DNA from: Salinicola tamaricis
GTDB lineage: Bacteria > Pseudomonadota > Gammaproteobacteria > Pseudomonadales > Halomonadaceae
Direction: 5' to 3'
Assembly: GCF_003006155.1 (NCBI RefSeq)
Contig: NZ_CP023559.1
Span: 2,108,001 to 2,172,000 of the forward strand
Length of the DNA: 64,000 nt
The notes under the pieces were generated by a model. The model had not been told where the DNA came from. It did not search any database and was given only the letters and a program-made list of their open reading frames with translations. Made by a program: the position numbers and the translations under genes. Below, piece after piece: positions 1-9,098 of this stretch. Position 1 is the first letter of the stretch. Every line of letters starts with the position of its first letter.

Positions 1-1
1 T

Positions 2-352
2 TTTGTGCTACCCGACTGCCAGCGCTGTGGCATCGGCATTCTCAAGCCGGATGTGGTGTTCTTCGGCGACAACGTGCCCAAGGCGCGGGTGCAGGCTGCC
101 TTCGACGCCCTCGAACGGGCGCCGGCCATGCTGGTGGTGGGGTCGTCGCTGATGGTCTATTCGGGCTACCGCTTCGCCCGTCACGCCGCGCGGTTGGGCA
201 AGCCGATCGCCTGCCTCAACCTGGGGCGGACGCGCGCCGATGCGCTCTACGCGCTCAAGGTCAGCGCGCCGATCGGCCCCACACTGGTCGCTGCGACGGC
301 GGCCATGAGGCTGCCCGCGGCCGCGCTCAGCGGCGAGTCGGCGGGGCCATGA
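2..352 (+). CDS. Sir2-family NAD-dependent protein deacylase, C-terminal part
   Basis: The gene enters from the left edge and its start is outside the window. The visible 116 residues include a CxxC zinc-binding pair (CQRC) followed by the family signature LKPDVVFFGDNVP, then the Rossmann-fold end with VVGSSLMVYSGYRFA and an Asn-containing loop (CLNLGRT). Sirtuins remove acyl groups from lysine using NAD+ in the cytoplasm. The other zinc cysteine pair and the catalytic His lie upstream and cannot be checked. It converges on the aldo/keto reductase gene and overlaps its end by 26 bases. The family call is firm; the subclass cannot be set. Confidence 0.85.
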   Translation, partial: FVLPDCQRCGIGILKPDVVFFGDNVPKARVQAAFDALERAPAMLVVGSSLMVYSGYRFARHAARLGKPIACLNLGRTRADALYALKVSAPIGPTLVAATAAMRLPAAALSGESAGP

Positions 353-1319
353 ACTCGGGCCCGACCGGGTCCTTGATGTGCTCGGCGAGCAGCGCATCGA
401 TGTCGGCCAGATCGCGGTCGCTCAGCTGCCAGCCGCTGATGTCGCCGACCGGGTCGACCTGGGCCGGCTTGCGCGCGCCCCACAGCGCCACGATGTTGGG
501 CGAACGGTCGAGAATCCAGCGCACCGCCAGGGCCAGCACCGATTTGTCGTGACGCTCGCGGGCCAGTGCCTCGAGGTCCTTCACCGCGGCCAGGTACTGT
601 GCGAAGCGCGGCGACTGGAACTTGGGATCCTTGTTGCGCAGGTCGTCGTCAGAGAAGGTGGAGTCGCTGTGCATCTTGCCGCTGAGCAGGCCGCGGCAGA
701 GCGCGCCATAGGTAAGCAGGGTCAGATCGTTGTCTTCGGCGTAGGGCAGGATCTGCTCGTCGATATCGCGTTCGAACAGGTTGTAAGGGGGCTGCAGCGT
801 ATGCAGCGGTGCGACCTCGCGGAAGGTCTCGCACTGCTCGGGGGAGAAGTTACTGACCCCGATGGCGCGGATCTTGCCCGCCTGATGAAAGCGCGCCATC
901 GCCTCGGCGGTTTCGGCGATCTCCACCAGCGGATCGGGCCAGTGGATCTGGTAGATGTCGATGGTGTCGGTCTGGAGACGGCGCAGCGAATCGTCGAGCT
1001 CCTTTTCCAGCCGTTTGGCGGTGGCGTTGCGGGCCAGGCTGTCGTCGTCGTACCACTCCAGCCCCGCCTTGGTCGCCAGTACCAGCCGCTCGCGCTGGCC
1101 GCTCTCGGCAACCGCCTTGCCCACCACCTCCTCGGAGTGGCCGAAGCCGTAGGCCGGGGCGGTATCGATCAGCGTAATGCCCTGATCGATGGCGGCGTGA
1201 ATGGTGCGGATGGCATTGGGGTCGTCGGTGCCGCCCCACATGCGCCCGCCCATGGCCCAGGTGCCCAGGCCCACGCGGGACATTTCGATATCGGTACCGG
1301 GTAGCTTACGCGTTTCCAT
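327..1319 (-). CDS. aldo/keto reductase
   Basis: This 330-residue protein is a full-length NAD(P)H-dependent TIM-barrel oxidoreductase. The catalytic tetrad is visible: Asp52 and Tyr57 in DTAPAYGFGHSEE, Lys84 in LATKAG and His126 in IYQIHWPD. The motif VGLGTWAMGG near the N-terminus is typical of the YajO/Tas-like group. The start at 1319 fits the family N-terminus (METRKLPGTD). The physiological substrate cannot be told from sequence. It stands alone, with 164 bases separating it from the next gene on the same strand. Confidence 0.92.
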   Translation of the reverse strand: METRKLPGTDIEMSRVGLGTWAMGGRMWGGTDDPNAIRTIHAAIDQGITLIDTAPAYGFGHSEEVVGKAVAESGQRERLVLATKAGLEWYDDDSLARNATAKRLEKELDDSLRRLQTDTIDIYQIHWPDPLVEIAETAEAMARFHQAGKIRAIGVSNFSPEQCETFREVAPLHTLQPPYNLFERDIDEQILPYAEDNDLTLLTYGALCRGLLSGKMHSDSTFSDDDLRNKDPKFQSPRFAQYLAAVKDLEALARERHDKSVLALAVRWILDRSPNIVALWGARKPAQVDPVGDISGWQLSDRDLADIDALLAEHIKDPVGPEFMAPPTRR

Positions 1320-1483
1320 GCTCGTCTCCGTCGAGGAATGACAGTCGAATCAGCGTGGTCGGTTTTCGCTCGGGCATCAAGCCAGTGGCGGTGTCACCCA
1401 TGGTATCGCCGCGGCCATGATCGGCCCGTGGTGCCGCCGCCGCCGGGGTGAGCGCTTCAGGATAAGGGCTTCAGGGTGAGGGC

Positions 1484-1915
1484 TTAGGGGGCCGAGGGGG
1501 CGAGCGCGTCGGCCCCGGTGGGCACCACGGGAATGTCGGGCTCCGCCGGATCGTGGCGACCGAATACCGCCACCGGTGTCTGGCTCAGGTAAATGATGCG
1601 CCCATGGCTGCGAATCTGGGCGCTGAGCTGGTAGATATCGTCACGCGCAATGGCATCGGGCAGATACTGCAGCGTGACCGGCAGCGGTAACTGGCCGAGC
1701 TGCTCGTAACGGCTGCTGGCCACCACGTCGCCGTGGGTGACGTCTTCGAGCTGCACTTCCAGGGTGGCACCGGCGGGCAGGGTGACCGGGTTCTCGGAGA
1801 CCACCCGGGCAGCGAGGGTCTCGAACTGCGGACCCCCGGCGCAGCCGGCGAGCGCGGCGACGGCGAGCAGGGCGGCGGCCAGACGGACGCGGCGCGAGAG
1901 GGTGGGCAACGGCAT
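1484..1915 (-). CDS. YbaY/YscW-like lipoprotein
   Basis: This 143-residue protein has a lipoprotein signal peptide: positive start, hydrophobic stretch and lipobox ALAGC, with Cys25 as the predicted lipidated residue. The mature part has the pattern of the YbaY/YscW domain, a small beta-sandwich: LEVQLEDVTHGDVVA, then a PLPVTLQY segment, then YQLSAQIRSHGRIIY. The open frame runs upstream to 2290 but that part only shadows yciH; the ATG at 1915 precedes the signal peptide. It probably sits in the outer membrane or periplasm. Function is unknown for most relatives. Confidence 0.75.
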   Translation of the reverse strand: MPLPTLSRRVRLAAALLAVAALAGCAGGPQFETLAARVVSENPVTLPAGATLEVQLEDVTHGDVVASSRYEQLGQLPLPVTLQYLPDAIARDDIYQLSAQIRSHGRIIYLSQTPVAVFGRHDPAEPDIPVVPTGADALAPSAP

Positions 1916-1983
1916 GGAAAGCGATCTCCTGACGGGGCGAACGAACGGCTTGCGTTGAGACAGGCGCGGCGGCGATAAATTCC

Positions 1984-2358
1984 TCAGCCGCCGGCCAGCT
2001 TGACCGTATACCCACGGGTTTCGAGTTCGGTTTTGAGCACCTCGCGGTGGTCGCCCTGGATCTCGATCACGCCCGCCTTGAGCGCGCCGCCGGTGCCACA
2101 GCGCTTCTTCAATGCCTTGGCCAGCGCCTTGAGTTCCTCTTGGGCGAGGGGGACGCCTTCGATCGTGGTCACGCCCTTGCCCTTGCGGCCGCTGGTTTCG
2201 CGGCGGATACGCACGACCCCGTCGAGCGCGGCAAGACGCTCGGCCTCGGCGTCGGCCTGACAGCGACACTCGGCGAGCGCCTGGCGGCACGCGGGGCAGG
2301 TCTCACCGTGCTCGGTGGAGTAGACCAGACCGCGCAACTGATCCTGTAGGGAGGGCAT
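1984..2358 (-). CDS. yciH: SUI1/eIF1-family translation factor YciH
   Basis: This 124-residue protein has the SUI1 core: GRKGKGVTTIEGVPL, then LKALAKALKKRCGTGGALKAGVIEIQGDH split across the RNA-binding fold, ending in GYTVKLAGG. The N-terminus carries a CPACRQ...CRC cluster of four cysteines, as seen in many bacterial YciH proteins, which may bind zinc. In E. coli YciH tunes start-codon selection by the 30S subunit. The start at 2358 (MPSLQDQLRGLVYS) matches family N-termini better than the longer open frame. It is 68 bases upstream of the lipoprotein gene and may share its transcript. Confidence 0.9.
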   Translation of the reverse strand: MPSLQDQLRGLVYSTEHGETCPACRQALAECRCQADAEAERLAALDGVVRIRRETSGRKGKGVTTIEGVPLAQEELKALAKALKKRCGTGGALKAGVIEIQGDHREVLKTELETRGYTVKLAGG

Positions 2359-2453
2359 GACGGGCTCCGCTGCAATGGCTGATGCGCCATGATAGCGCGC
2401 TCGGCGGGGCGCGGACGAGCGGCCCGCGGCCCCGCCGGGAGATCGGGCCGCCA

Positions 2454-3134
2454 TCAGGCGTGGTTGGCGGCGAGCATCGGCAGCAGTCGCTCGACGGTGC
2501 CAGGCAGCTCACGCATGTGGCCGATGGCGATGGCGCCCGTTGGTGTGGCTTCGCGCTCGGGGAAGCGGTTGATGTGTATCACCCGCATGCCGGCGGCCAG
2601 CGCGGCGCGCACGCCGACCTGGGCATCATCGATCACCACGCAGTGAGCCGGATCGAATCCCATGTCGCGGCCGGCGTGCAGGAACAGGCCGGGGTCCGGC
2701 TTCCAACTGCCTACGCTGTAGGCACTGTAGATATGATCGCCGAAGAAGCCGCGCAGTCCGGTGCTGTCGAGCGCGCGGCGGATCTTGTGCTCGGGGCCGT
2801 TGGAGGCGACGCAGCGCGGCAGCCCGCCCAGCGCATCGAGGGCACCGGCGGCGCCCTCGATCGGCGCGAGTTCGGTAGCCATGCGCTCGTTCATCTCGCG
2901 GCGCATGTCGCGCTCCGTCTCTTCGCGCAGCGTGGGGTCGATCTCGCCATAGGCGCGTTCGAGATGCGCCACGATGCTGGCGAAACGTGCGCCGCGAAAG
3001 TCGTTCATGTAATCGAGGGGGCGAAAGGGAAGGCCTGCCTGGGTGAGGTACTTGGCCATGATCTCGGCCAGCAGCGGTTCGCTGTCGACCAGGGTGCCGT
3101 CGCAATCGAAGAGCAAGCAGAGCGGGTCGGGCAT
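2454..3134 (-). CDS. HAD-superfamily phosphatase (YieH/GPH-like)
   Basis: The 226-residue protein has all four HAD motifs. Motif I is DCDGTLVDSE with nucleophile Asp10 and Asp12, motif II is the Ser in CVASNGPEHK, motif III is the Lys in SWKPDPGLF, and motif IV is VVIDDAQVG. The alpha-helical cap between motifs I and II marks subfamily IA, as in beta-phosphoglucomutase, GPH and YieH. It should hydrolyse a small phosphorylated metabolite in the cytoplasm; the exact substrate is not predictable. Confidence 0.88.
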   Translation of the reverse strand: MPDPLCLLFDCDGTLVDSEPLLAEIMAKYLTQAGLPFRPLDYMNDFRGARFASIVAHLERAYGEIDPTLREETERDMRREMNERMATELAPIEGAAGALDALGGLPRCVASNGPEHKIRRALDSTGLRGFFGDHIYSAYSVGSWKPDPGLFLHAGRDMGFDPAHCVVIDDAQVGVRAALAAGMRVIHINRFPEREATPTGAIAIGHMRELPGTVERLLPMLAANHA

Positions 3135-3440
3135 GATGGGTCGCCTCGAGGGCGCTGTCAGTGAAAGGGGTGACCGGCGGCCTTGGCCGGCGAGTCGTTG
3201 GCCGTTGCGCCAGTATCCCGGTTATCGGCGCCGTGACCTCATTGTTGAGATAAGGTTACGGAACACTGTTTTCAATGACGCCTGCCAACTTTAGTCGCCG
3301 TGCTTCGGCTTGACAAGACGGCGCGCCCCGCGGAGCGAGAATTGCACACTTTTTGACCGATGACGCCGGCCCGAGCGAATCGCATTATCGCCTTCAGCAC
3401 CGCCCCGTGGTGCTGTCGTGGTTCGCGCCCTGTCTGGCGT
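3135..3440. other. intergenic region, 306 bases
   Basis: No credible gene is present. The region is less G+C-rich than its surroundings around 3230-3360, which suits a promoter region. A minus-strand candidate promoter for the HAD gene is listed separately. No terminator-like hairpin was recognised. Confidence 0.5.
3288..3316 (-). promoter_or_regulatory. candidate sigma70 promoter for the HAD phosphatase gene
   Basis: Read on the minus strand, TTGTCA (3316-3311) is followed after exactly 17 bases by TAAAGT (3293-3288). These match 5 of 6 and 4 of 6 consensus bases. The spacing is ideal and it lies about 155 bases upstream of the HAD start. It is found by eye only. Confidence 0.35.
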
Positions 3441-4424
3441 TCAGCCGAGCCGCTCGGGCCAGACTTCGGGGTTGAACGGGCTGAGCGGGCGTTTGCCCTC
3501 CAGTGCCAGCAGCAGATTGTCGACGGCGCGCTGGGCCATGGCGGTACGTGTCTCGTGGGTGGCGGAGCCGATGTGCGGCAGGGCGACCACGTTGGCCATG
3601 CGCGGTAGCGGCGAGTCGGCCGGCAGCGGCTCCTGCGCGAACACGTCGAGACCGGCGCCGCGAATCTCGCCACGTTCGAGGGCATCGATCATCGCGGCTT
3701 CGTCGACCACCTCGCCGCGGGCCAGGTTGATGAAGATCGCGCTCGACTTCATACGCGCGAACTCGGCCGCGCCGATCAGGTGCCGGGTGTCGGCGTTGAG
3801 CGGCACGATCGCACAGACGAAGTCGGCCTCGCGCAGCAGCTCGTCCAGCTCGCAGTGGCGTGCTCCCAGCGCCTGCTCCAGTGCCGGTTTGGGCGAGGCC
3901 TTGGCGTAGAGCACGCGCATGCCGAAGCCCAGCGCGCCGCGGCGGGCGATCGCCTGGCCGATCCGGCCGAAGCCGATCATGCCCAGGGTCTTGCCATGCA
4001 CGTCGGTGCCGAACTGCTCGGCGCCGATACTCGCCTGCCACTCGCCGCGTTTGACGTACTCGGCCAGCTCCACCACCCGCCGGGCATCGCCATGATCAGC
4101 GCGAGCCGGTGTCGGCGGTGGTCTCGGTGAGCACGTCCGGGTGTGGCTGAGCAGGATACCGCGCCGGGTCAGCTCTTCGACCGGATAGCTGTCCACGCCC
4201 ACCGAGATGCTCGAGATGGTCTCGAGATTCGGCGCCGTCGTCAGCAGCTCGGACGTGATCTTCACCCCCGCGCCGATCAGCCCGTGGACCTGGCCCAGCG
4301 CCTCACGAAATGCCGGGTCGTCGGCGGAGGCGAGCTTGCCGAAGTAATCGACCTGATAGCGCTCGCGGAGCTGGTCGAGCTGCTGCTCGTCGAGACGGCG
4401 ATAGGCCAGGATTCGCTTACGCAT
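3441..4424 (-). CDS. D-2-hydroxyacid dehydrogenase, GhrB/2-ketogluconate reductase-like
   Basis: The 327-residue protein has the NAD(P)-binding motif GMIGFGRIGQAIARR. The catalytic set is Arg (NLARGEVVDE), Glu (the E of AQEPLP) and His (LPHIGSATHETR). It is closest to glyoxylate/hydroxypyruvate or 2-ketogluconate reductases. The stretch at about 4083-4145 reads as nonsense (HTRTCSPRPPPTPA). Restoring three single bases gives the family sequence HTPDVLTETTADTG, so three nearby one-base losses cancel and keep the frame open. The start at 4424 (MRKRILAYRR) is preferred to the longer open frame at 4481. Confidence 0.85.
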   Translation of the reverse strand: MRKRILAYRRLDEQQLDQLRERYQVDYFGKLASADDPAFREALGQVHGLIGAGVKITSELLTTAPNLETISSISVGVDSYPVEELTRRGILLSHTRTCSPRPPPTPARADHGDARRVVELAEYVKRGEWQASIGAEQFGTDVHGKTLGMIGFGRIGQAIARRGALGFGMRVLYAKASPKPALEQALGARHCELDELLREADFVCAIVPLNADTRHLIGAAEFARMKSSAIFINLARGEVVDEAAMIDALERGEIRGAGLDVFAQEPLPADSPLPRMANVVALPHIGSATHETRTAMAQRAVDNLLLALEGKRPLSPFNPEVWPERLG

Positions 4425-4747
4425 GGAACTCTCCGTTGGGTGGCATGGACCGGCTGACCCAGCCTTACGTGGCCGGTGCAAGACGCCAAGACCGCGGCGG
4501 CACGACGCTGAGCGCGGGCATGGACTTCACTGATGATCACCGCATCATGGCGAGTCGGCCTGCGTAAAGTCCAGACCGCTGACGCTGATTCCGACGGCGC
4601 AGGTTATCGTGCCCGTGGCGCTTGGTTGCGCCGGGGTTGCTGTTATCATCGACTTTCATGGGTGTTACAGGGTTCGTCACAGGGGTCGGCATCGGCTATG
4701 ACCCAGGGGCGGGGCTGTCGCGTGTGTTCGAGAGCTGAGGAGTGGCT
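4425..4747. other. divergent intergenic region, 323 bases
   Basis: This lies between the minus-strand dehydrogenase and the plus-strand oxidase and should hold both promoters. A plus-strand candidate at 4622-4649 is listed separately. No gene was recognised. Confidence 0.5.
4622..4649 (+). promoter_or_regulatory. candidate sigma70 promoter upstream of the DadA-like gene
   Basis: TTGGTT (4622-4627), a 16-base spacer and TATCAT (4644-4649) match 3 of 6 and 5 of 6 consensus bases. It lies about 100 bases upstream of the oxidase start. Confidence 0.35.
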
Positions 4748-5983
4748 ATGCAAGCGGATGTGGTGGTGCTGGGCGCCGGCATGATCGGGGTGTCGACCGC
4801 GCTGCAGTTGCAGCGGCGTGGGCGCAACGTGGTGCTGGTGGATCGCCGGGCCCCCGGGGAGGAGACCTCCTACGGTAATGCCGGCCTGATCCAGCGCGAG
4901 GCGGTGGAGCCCTATCCCTTCCCGCACGACAGCCGCATGATCTTCAAGGTCGCGCGCAAGGGCGGCATCGACGTCAACTACCACCCCTCGGCGCTGCCGC
5001 ATCTGGCCTCGCCGCTGGCGCAGTACTGGTGGTGGTCCTCGCCGTCGCGTTACGCCCAGGTGGCGCGTGAGTACAGCCGGCTGATCGCCCACTGTCTGAG
5101 CGAGCACGACAGCCTGATCACCGAGGCCGGCGCCGAGGCGCTGGTGCGCAAGAGCGGTTGGCGCACCGCCTACCGAAGCCAGGCGGCGCTGGAGAAGGGG
5201 TTGGCCAACGCCGAGCGGCTGGCTCAGGAGTACGGGGTCGAGCATGCACCGGTCAGCGGCGACGAGCTGGCGCGGCTGGAACCCGGGCTGACCCAGCGCA
5301 TGGCGGGGGCGGTGCACTGGACCCAGCCGTGGTCGGTGCGCGACCCCGGCGCGCTGGTGGCGAGCTACGCCAGCCTGTTCCAGGCCCGTGGTGGCGCCTT
5401 CGTCAGCGGCGACGCCGCGACCCTCGAGCGCCAGAGCGCCGGCTGGCGCGTGACCACCAGCGAAGGCCCGGTCGAGGCCGCCGAAGCGGTGGTGGCGCTG
5501 GGCCCCTGGTCCGACGAACTGCTGCGGCGTTTCGGCTACCACCTGCCGCTGTTCGTCAAACGTGGCTACCACCGCCACTACGTCATGCCGACGCCGCTGA
5601 GCATGGCAATGCTGGATGCCGAGAACGGCATCATGCTGGCGCCGATGAATCGCGGTCTGCGTATCACCACCGGCGCCGAATTCGCGCGTCTCGACGCCCG
5701 CGCCACGCCGCTGCAGTCGAGCAAGGCCGAGAAGGTCGCACGCGAGCTGCTGGCGATCGGCGATGCGGTCGAGCAGACCCCGTGGCTCGGCGCGCGGCCG
5801 TGCACGCCGGACATGAAACCGGTGATCGGCCCGGCACCCAAGCATGACGGGCTCTGGTTCCATTTCGGCCATGCCCATCAGGGCTTCACCCTGGGGCCGG
5901 CGTCGGGGCGGCTGCTGGCGGAGATGATGTGCGGCGAGACGCCCTATATCGAGCCGGCGCCCTATTCGGCCAAGCGCTTCTGA
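4748..5983 (+). CDS. FAD-dependent D-amino acid dehydrogenase, DadA-like
   Basis: The 411-residue protein begins with the dinucleotide-binding motif VVVLGAGMIGVSTALQL. It continues with the DAO-fold signature ETSYGNAGLI and ends with the FAD-contacting GxxP...GHAHQGFTLGPASGRLLAE. Such enzymes oxidise D-amino acids to 2-oxo acids and pass electrons to the respiratory chain at the inner membrane. The start is set by the ribosome site GAGGAG at 4737-4742, five bases before ATG 4748; the upstream GTG at 4742 overlaps that site. It lies next to the lysine/pipecolate-type genes and might feed them, for example from D-lysine. That role is inference. Confidence 0.85.
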   Translation: MQADVVVLGAGMIGVSTALQLQRRGRNVVLVDRRAPGEETSYGNAGLIQREAVEPYPFPHDSRMIFKVARKGGIDVNYHPSALPHLASPLAQYWWWSSPSRYAQVAREYSRLIAHCLSEHDSLITEAGAEALVRKSGWRTAYRSQAALEKGLANAERLAQEYGVEHAPVSGDELARLEPGLTQRMAGAVHWTQPWSVRDPGALVASYASLFQARGGAFVSGDAATLERQSAGWRVTTSEGPVEAAEAVVALGPWSDELLRRFGYHLPLFVKRGYHRHYVMPTPLSMAMLDAENGIMLAPMNRGLRITTGAEFARLDARATPLQSSKAEKVARELLAIGDAVEQTPWLGARPCTPDMKPVIGPAPKHDGLWFHFGHAHQGFTLGPASGRLLAEMMCGETPYIEPAPYSAKRF

Positions 5984-6179
5984 GAGGGTGTTTACAAAAT
6001 GCCTGCGCTCGACAATACGGCGTTGAAATCGACCTCACTGAACGAAGTTCAGAACGTCCGAAGGACGGCCCGAAGGGCGAGCGGAGCGAGTAAAGTACTC
6101 ATTTACCCCACGTAAACTCCGTTTTTTCGGTCGATTTCGCCTTGTCTTGCCTTCGCTCGTCGAATTTGTAGACACCCTC
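5984..6179. repeat. MITE-like palindromic repeat, copy A
   Basis: This 196-base element is bounded by inverted repeats GAGGGTGTTTACAAA and TTTGTAGACACCCTC (one mismatch). TGA lies directly outside both ends (5981-5983 and 6180-6182). The left TGA is the stop codon of the DadA-like gene. The interior holds three consecutive hairpins with GAA loops (about 6031-6080). Copies B (14608-14818, inverted) and C (41319-41459) are in this window. It contains no reading frame of its own. Confidence 0.88.
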
Positions 6180-6191
6180 TGAGCGGGCGCG

Positions 6192-7609
6192 TCAGTTATC
6201 GGCACTGCAGGCTTCGAGCCCCAGGGCGTGCATCACGCGTTGGCGTGATGCCGCCTCGCGCCGGGCATAGAGCGAAAGCTCGTCGATGACCTCTGCCCCC
6301 AGCGCCTGCTCGAAGTCGTCACGATTGGCGTGGCCGGCGTAGCCGTCGCTGCGCGCATCGCCGAGGTTGGACTGGAAGATGCCGGCCGCACTCACCGGCA
6401 GGAAATCCTCGTAGGTGATCGGCTGGGCGCTGACCCAGCCGCGGGCGATTGCCGCTTCCAGGTCCACTGTGGCCAGATCCACGGCTGCCAGGTCCGCCGT
6501 GTCCCCACCACCGCTGCCTCTCTGACCGCCTCGCCTGCCGGGGTCAGGCGGTAATCGAAGTAGGCCAGGCCGTGGCGACGTAGCTGAGCAGCATCATCGG
6601 GAAACGCCGAGAAGACGTCGTCGAGCACCTGCTGGTGGGCGGCGTTGTCGAGGCCCTGGCTGCGCTCGCGGGCGTCTGCCAGCAGGCGGTCGTAGCGCTC
6701 GCGGCCGGCCGGTGTCAGCGCCATGCCGCGCTGCTCGATCTCACCGAAGCGCGCGCTGTGCGAGCCCTGCTGGCGGTCGGCGAAACGAATCTCCTCCTCC
6801 AGCGCCTTGAAGCTGGTCTGACGCAGCAGAATCGGACAGGCGCGCCGGGGTGGACCCTCGATCACCGCCTTGGGGGTGATACCGGCCTGCGGCATGCGCC
6901 GCTGAACCGCGTCGATGTCGAGGGTGCGCGGGGTCAGGTGATTGATATGCGGGCCGCGGAAGCAGACCACGTCGGCGATCAGCCGGTGCTGGTCGTGCAG
7001 GGCGCAGTAGGTGGGCCAGTCCACGGTCGCCTCGCGGTGCCAGCGGAAGGTCTCCAGCGCGGCGGCGACGAAGCGCTCGGCGTCCTCTTCGTTCAGCCCG
7101 CCCTGGTCTTCGTGGCGCTCGATCAGCGCCAGCGCCTCCGGGGTGAAGATCTGGCGTGACGCAAGGATGTCTGCGGCGCGATCGCGCAGCTGGGCATCCT
7201 CGATCAGCTCCAGGCGCAGCAGCGAGGTGAAGACGCGGAACGGGTTGCGCGCCAGCGCGGCATCGTCCACCGGGCGGAAGGCGGTGGAGTGAACCGGAAC
7301 CCCCGCCGCGGAGAGATCGTAGTAGCCCACCGGCTGCATGCCCATCACCGCGAACAGCCGGCGTAGCCCGGCCAGCTCCGCTGCCGTGCCCACGCGAATG
7401 GCGCCGTGGCGCTCGACGCCGAGGCGCGCCAGGTCATCGTGGGCCTCGAGTCTGGCGGCCAGCTCGGGGTCGCCGGCGAGGGTCTCGCGATTGACGGTCT
7501 CGACCAGCGCCAGGAGCGTGCCGTACTGGGGGACTTCTGTCTGATACATCGCCGACATGGCGCGCGAGAAGCGGTCGCGGATCGCATCGGGGGAGAGAAA
7601 CGAGGGCAT
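6192..7609 (-). CDS. 2-oxoadipate dioxygenase/decarboxylase (HglS/YdcJ, DUF1338), frameshifted
   Basis: The reconstituted product has about 472 residues and matches the DUF1338/YdcJ family throughout, including FRGPHINHLTPRTLDID with the probable metal-binding His and the conserved C-terminal ITYEDFLPVSAAGIFQSNL. HglS enzymes are Fe(II)-dependent and turn 2-oxoadipate into D-2-hydroxyglutarate in lysine breakdown. A single base is missing near 6512 (GGGG for GGGGG on the coding strand). The frame then shifts from a nonsense tail to VDLATVDLEAAIARGW. The start at 7609 (MPSFLSPDAIRDRF) is preferred to the upstream ATG at 7639. Neighbours support the lysine/aminoadipate role. Confidence 0.85.
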
Positions 7610-7699
7610 GGCAAGTCTCCTGCGTATGAGGGGCGTCAAAAAGGGGCGCGTCGCGGCGCGTCAGGGGGTGGCGGGGGCGAAGACATGGACGCGACGCGC

Positions 7700-8952
7700 T
7701 CAGGCGCGCAGCGTGGCCAGGGCCTCGCCGAGCCGCGCCAGGCCCTCATCGAGAATCTCGGGTTCGCTGGTCAGTGGGGGCAGCAGGCGCAGCACGTTGC
7801 GCTTGCGCCCGCTGGGCATCAGTAGCAGGCCGCGCTCGCGCGCTGCGTGAGCAGCGCGCTCAGGTGCTCGGCCCCGCTGGCGTTGGGGGTGTCGTCGAGC
7901 ACGATGCCGCGCATCGCGCCGATGCCGGTGAGGGCGCCGACCATGGGGTAGCGGCCGCTGGCCTGCCACTCGCGGTGGTGAGCCAGCACGCGGGACTCGA
8001 CCGCCTGCGACCAGCGCGCCAGATTGGCGTCGCTCATCTCCGCGATCACCGCCAGGGCCGCGGCACAGGCCAGGGCGTTGCCCGAGTAGGTACCGCCCAG
8101 CCCGCCCCGGGGCAGCGCGTTCATTACCGCCTCGCGCCCGGCGACGGCGGCCAGCGGCAGCCCCGCGGCCATGCTCTTGCCCATTAGCAGCAGGTCGGGC
8201 TCGACCTCCAGATGCGAGAACGCGAAGCGTGCCCCGGTGCGCCCGAAGCCGGACTGGATCTCGTCGAAGATCAGCACGATGCCCAGCGCCTGACAGCGCG
8301 CTTGGAGCTGGCGGGCGAAGTTGGGGCAGAGCCGGCGGAAGCCGCCTTCGCCCTGGACCGGCTCGACGATGATCGCGGCGACTTCCTCGGCGTCGACCTC
8401 GACCGAGAACAGCCGTTCCAGCGCGGCCAGGGCGGTGGCGGCGTCGACCCCACTGTCCGGCCCCGGAAACGGCAGGTGATACACCGGGCCGGGCAGACTG
8501 CCGAGACGCTGCTTGTAGGGGGCGACCTTGCCGCCGAGGTTGAGTGCCGCCAGGGTGCGCCCGTGGAAGGCGTCGTCGAAGGCGATCACCGCCGTGCGGT
8601 CAGTGCGCGCACGGGCGAGCTTGAGCGCGTTCTCGGTCGCCTCGGCGCCGCTGTTGGTGAGCATGCAGCTGAGCGGATAGCTGACCGGCACGAAGGTATC
8701 GAGTGCCTGGGCCAGATCGAGATAGCCGCGGTGGGGCAGGGCGTTGAAGGCCGAGTGGGTCAGCTTGCCGAGTTGCGCCTGGATGGCGGCCTGGACGCGT
8801 GGGTGGCCGTGCCCCAGGTTGAGCACGCCGATCCCGGCGACGAAGTCGATATAGCGCTGGCCCTGCTCGTCCCAGACCTCGGCGTTGGCGCCGCGCTCCA
8901 GACAGATCGGGTGCACCACCCCGAGGGCGTGGCTGACGTGGGGAAACTCCAT
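7700..8952 (-). CDS. class III aminotransferase, GabT-like, candidate 2-aminoadipate transaminase, frameshifted
   Basis: The product is about 417 residues after repair. It carries the fold-type I PLP signatures NSGAEATENALKLAR, IIVEPVQGEGG, FDEIQSGFGRTG and the Schiff-base Lys259 in LLMGKSMAAGLPL. A one-base loss near 7842 diverts the C-terminus; the true end continues in another frame as ERGLLLMPSGRKRNVLRLLPP. Relatives include 4-aminobutyrate transaminase and the Pseudomonas putida 2-aminoadipate transaminase. The adjacent HglS and ALDH7 genes favour the 2-aminoadipate to 2-oxoadipate step. Substrate assignment from context is inference. Confidence 0.82.
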
Positions 8953-9098
8953 GGGCGGCTACCTGCGGTGGCGACGATGACGGTTCGGGGTCATCAAAGC
9001 AGCCCGGCAGGCGGCGCTTCAAACGAAAAAAAGCCGCGGTATCATTCCAAAAATTCTGGATTCGCCCAGCGTACATCGACTCAGCGCGGGGCGGGCGC

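Noticed and set aside
4646-5878. 410-residue open frame on the minus strand
   Set aside because: It is the antisense of the DadA-like gene; its composition (His/Arg/Gln-rich, no motif) is typical of shadow frames in G+C-rich DNA.
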